Of a DNA stretch of 64,000 bases, positions 63,301 through 64,000 are shown in pieces (the stretch's first letter is position 1; every line of letters begins with the position of its first letter). The position numbers were made by a program, and so were the translations under genes. Below the pieces are notes generated by a model. That model saw only the letters and a list, made by a program, of their open reading frames with translations, searched no databases and was not told the DNA's origin. The DNA is from Polytrichum commune (lineage: Eukaryota > Streptophyta > Polytrichopsida > Polytrichales > Polytrichaceae): positions 13,171,001 to 13,235,000 of the forward strand of contig OX485807.1 of NCBI GenBank assembly GCA_950295325.1. The letters are read 5' to 3'.

Positions 63301-64000
63301 CGGAACCCCCTGGGTGAGTTCCCTACCCAAAGAAGAAAGAAGATTGGTAGTGTACCGAAGCAAATTTTTCATACTCATTGAAGGGGAGTTACATCGCATG
63401 TTTCATAACGGCATTACCAAGAAATGTATGCCTGGAAGATATGTGAGGAGTTACATCAAGACCCTCCATATACGAGAAAATCAACATCTTTCAGTAAATG
63501 CCACCAGGAAATTAGTTCTACAAGGGCCGTATTGGTGGCCAACTATCACGGAAGATGTCTCACTACTCATCACACTATGCATCGAGTGCGAAGAGCATGG
63601 AGAAGAGTTACACACAGAAGCAAGCTCTTCGGAACCGGGTAACGGGGCGGACATTATACCATACAAAGAAACTTTTAACGATTGGAGAACACCTCTAGTC
63701 GAATATCTGGCGCATGGAAGACTCAAAATGGACATGGAAACTCAAAGAGGGCAGCGGGAAACCATACGAGAGAGCGAAATTTTCACTTTGGAAAAGGGAA
63801 AACTTCGAAAACTGGAGAAGAATGGAATGGCTGAAATTTGCATCGCTGGTTACCAAATAAAGCATTGGATAGGGAAAATGCACGTACACCAGCAGAGACA
63901 CTTAGACGACCAACAAACTTGGCTTCGATGCTTGCAAGGGAATCGGTGGTGGCCCACGATGGGGCTGTGTGACATACAAATCTACATTATGTACGACTGC
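60334..64000 (+). mobile_element. Second copy of the retrotransposon pol, inverted and 5'-truncated, running off the window
   Basis: The + strand is open from ATG 60,335 to the last base (1,222 codons) and reads as the protease (D at 60,545), RT (FLDD at 61,937-61,948), RNase H (D at 62,381 and 62,582) and zinc modules 1, 2 and most of 3 (leaders at 62,810, 63,257 and 63,680). It mirrors 52,680-56,346 without indels. The copy begins exactly at the codon for Met876 of the other arm and lacks gag and a 5' LTR of its own. Its integrase, frame-shift site and 3' LTR lie beyond the window. As a gene it would lack a promoter. The near identity means recent duplication or an assembly artefact. Confidence 0.93.

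Overview
The window looks like a repeat-rich stretch of a large plant nuclear genome. The evidence is long gene-poor AT-rich DNA, many short non-autonomous DNA transposons, diverged tandem repeats, and one giant Ty3/Gypsy-type LTR retrotransposon with plant-style pol motifs (DGGSG protease, DWR..P..YL leader before the integrase zinc domain, GPY module). The species cannot be read from the sequence. No intact ordinary host gene was recognised.

Layout. Bases 1-42,270 are intergenic DNA made of layered mobile elements: Harbinger/Tourist-like MITEs flanked by TTA/TAA duplications (families around 8.0, 9.1, 10.2-11.2, 22.9, 31.3, 35.5, 37.3-39.5 kb), a 311-bp hairpin element at 21.0 kb, two copies of a small palindromic element (19.7 and 38.7 kb), a degenerate Tc1/mariner (IS630-like) transposase at 26.2-27.2 kb, a gag relic at 34.6-35.2 kb, and several diverged tandem arrays (4.3-5.0, 11.4-13.1, 13.3-14.5, 15.4-17.0, 32.8-33.1 kb). 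Bases 14.6-17.4 kb differ in composition and hold one weak candidate exon with a histidine run.

Bases 42,278 to about 60,276 (minus strand) are an approximately 18-kb LTR retrotransposon. In sense order it has a truncated 5' LTR remnant, a primer binding site, a 212-codon ORF of unknown function (ORF0), a very long gag-pro-RT-RNase H ORF, the rest of pol (integrase) in the -1 frame, a 1.5-kb non-coding spacer, a third coding region (ORF3, coiled coil, split by one in-frame TAG), a polypurine tract and a 2.3-kb 3' LTR with a TATA box and upstream GC-rich repeats. Size, the ORF before gag and the lack of a chromodomain recall Ogre/Tat elements, but this assignment is inference.

The most notable feature lies between RNase H and the integrase core. 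The usual single HHCC zinc-binding module (with its DWR..P..YL leader) is present eight times in tandem, at about 131-149 residues per unit. All eight keep both His and both Cys ligands although the units are strongly diverged. I know of no described element with this architecture.

Bases 60,334-64,000 are a second, oppositely oriented copy of the protease-to-zinc-module part of the same element. It mirrors 52,680-56,346 without a single indel and runs off the window edge. The pair forms an inverted duplication with 3.67-kb arms that removed the promoter part of the first element's 5' LTR and could give a long double-stranded transcript.
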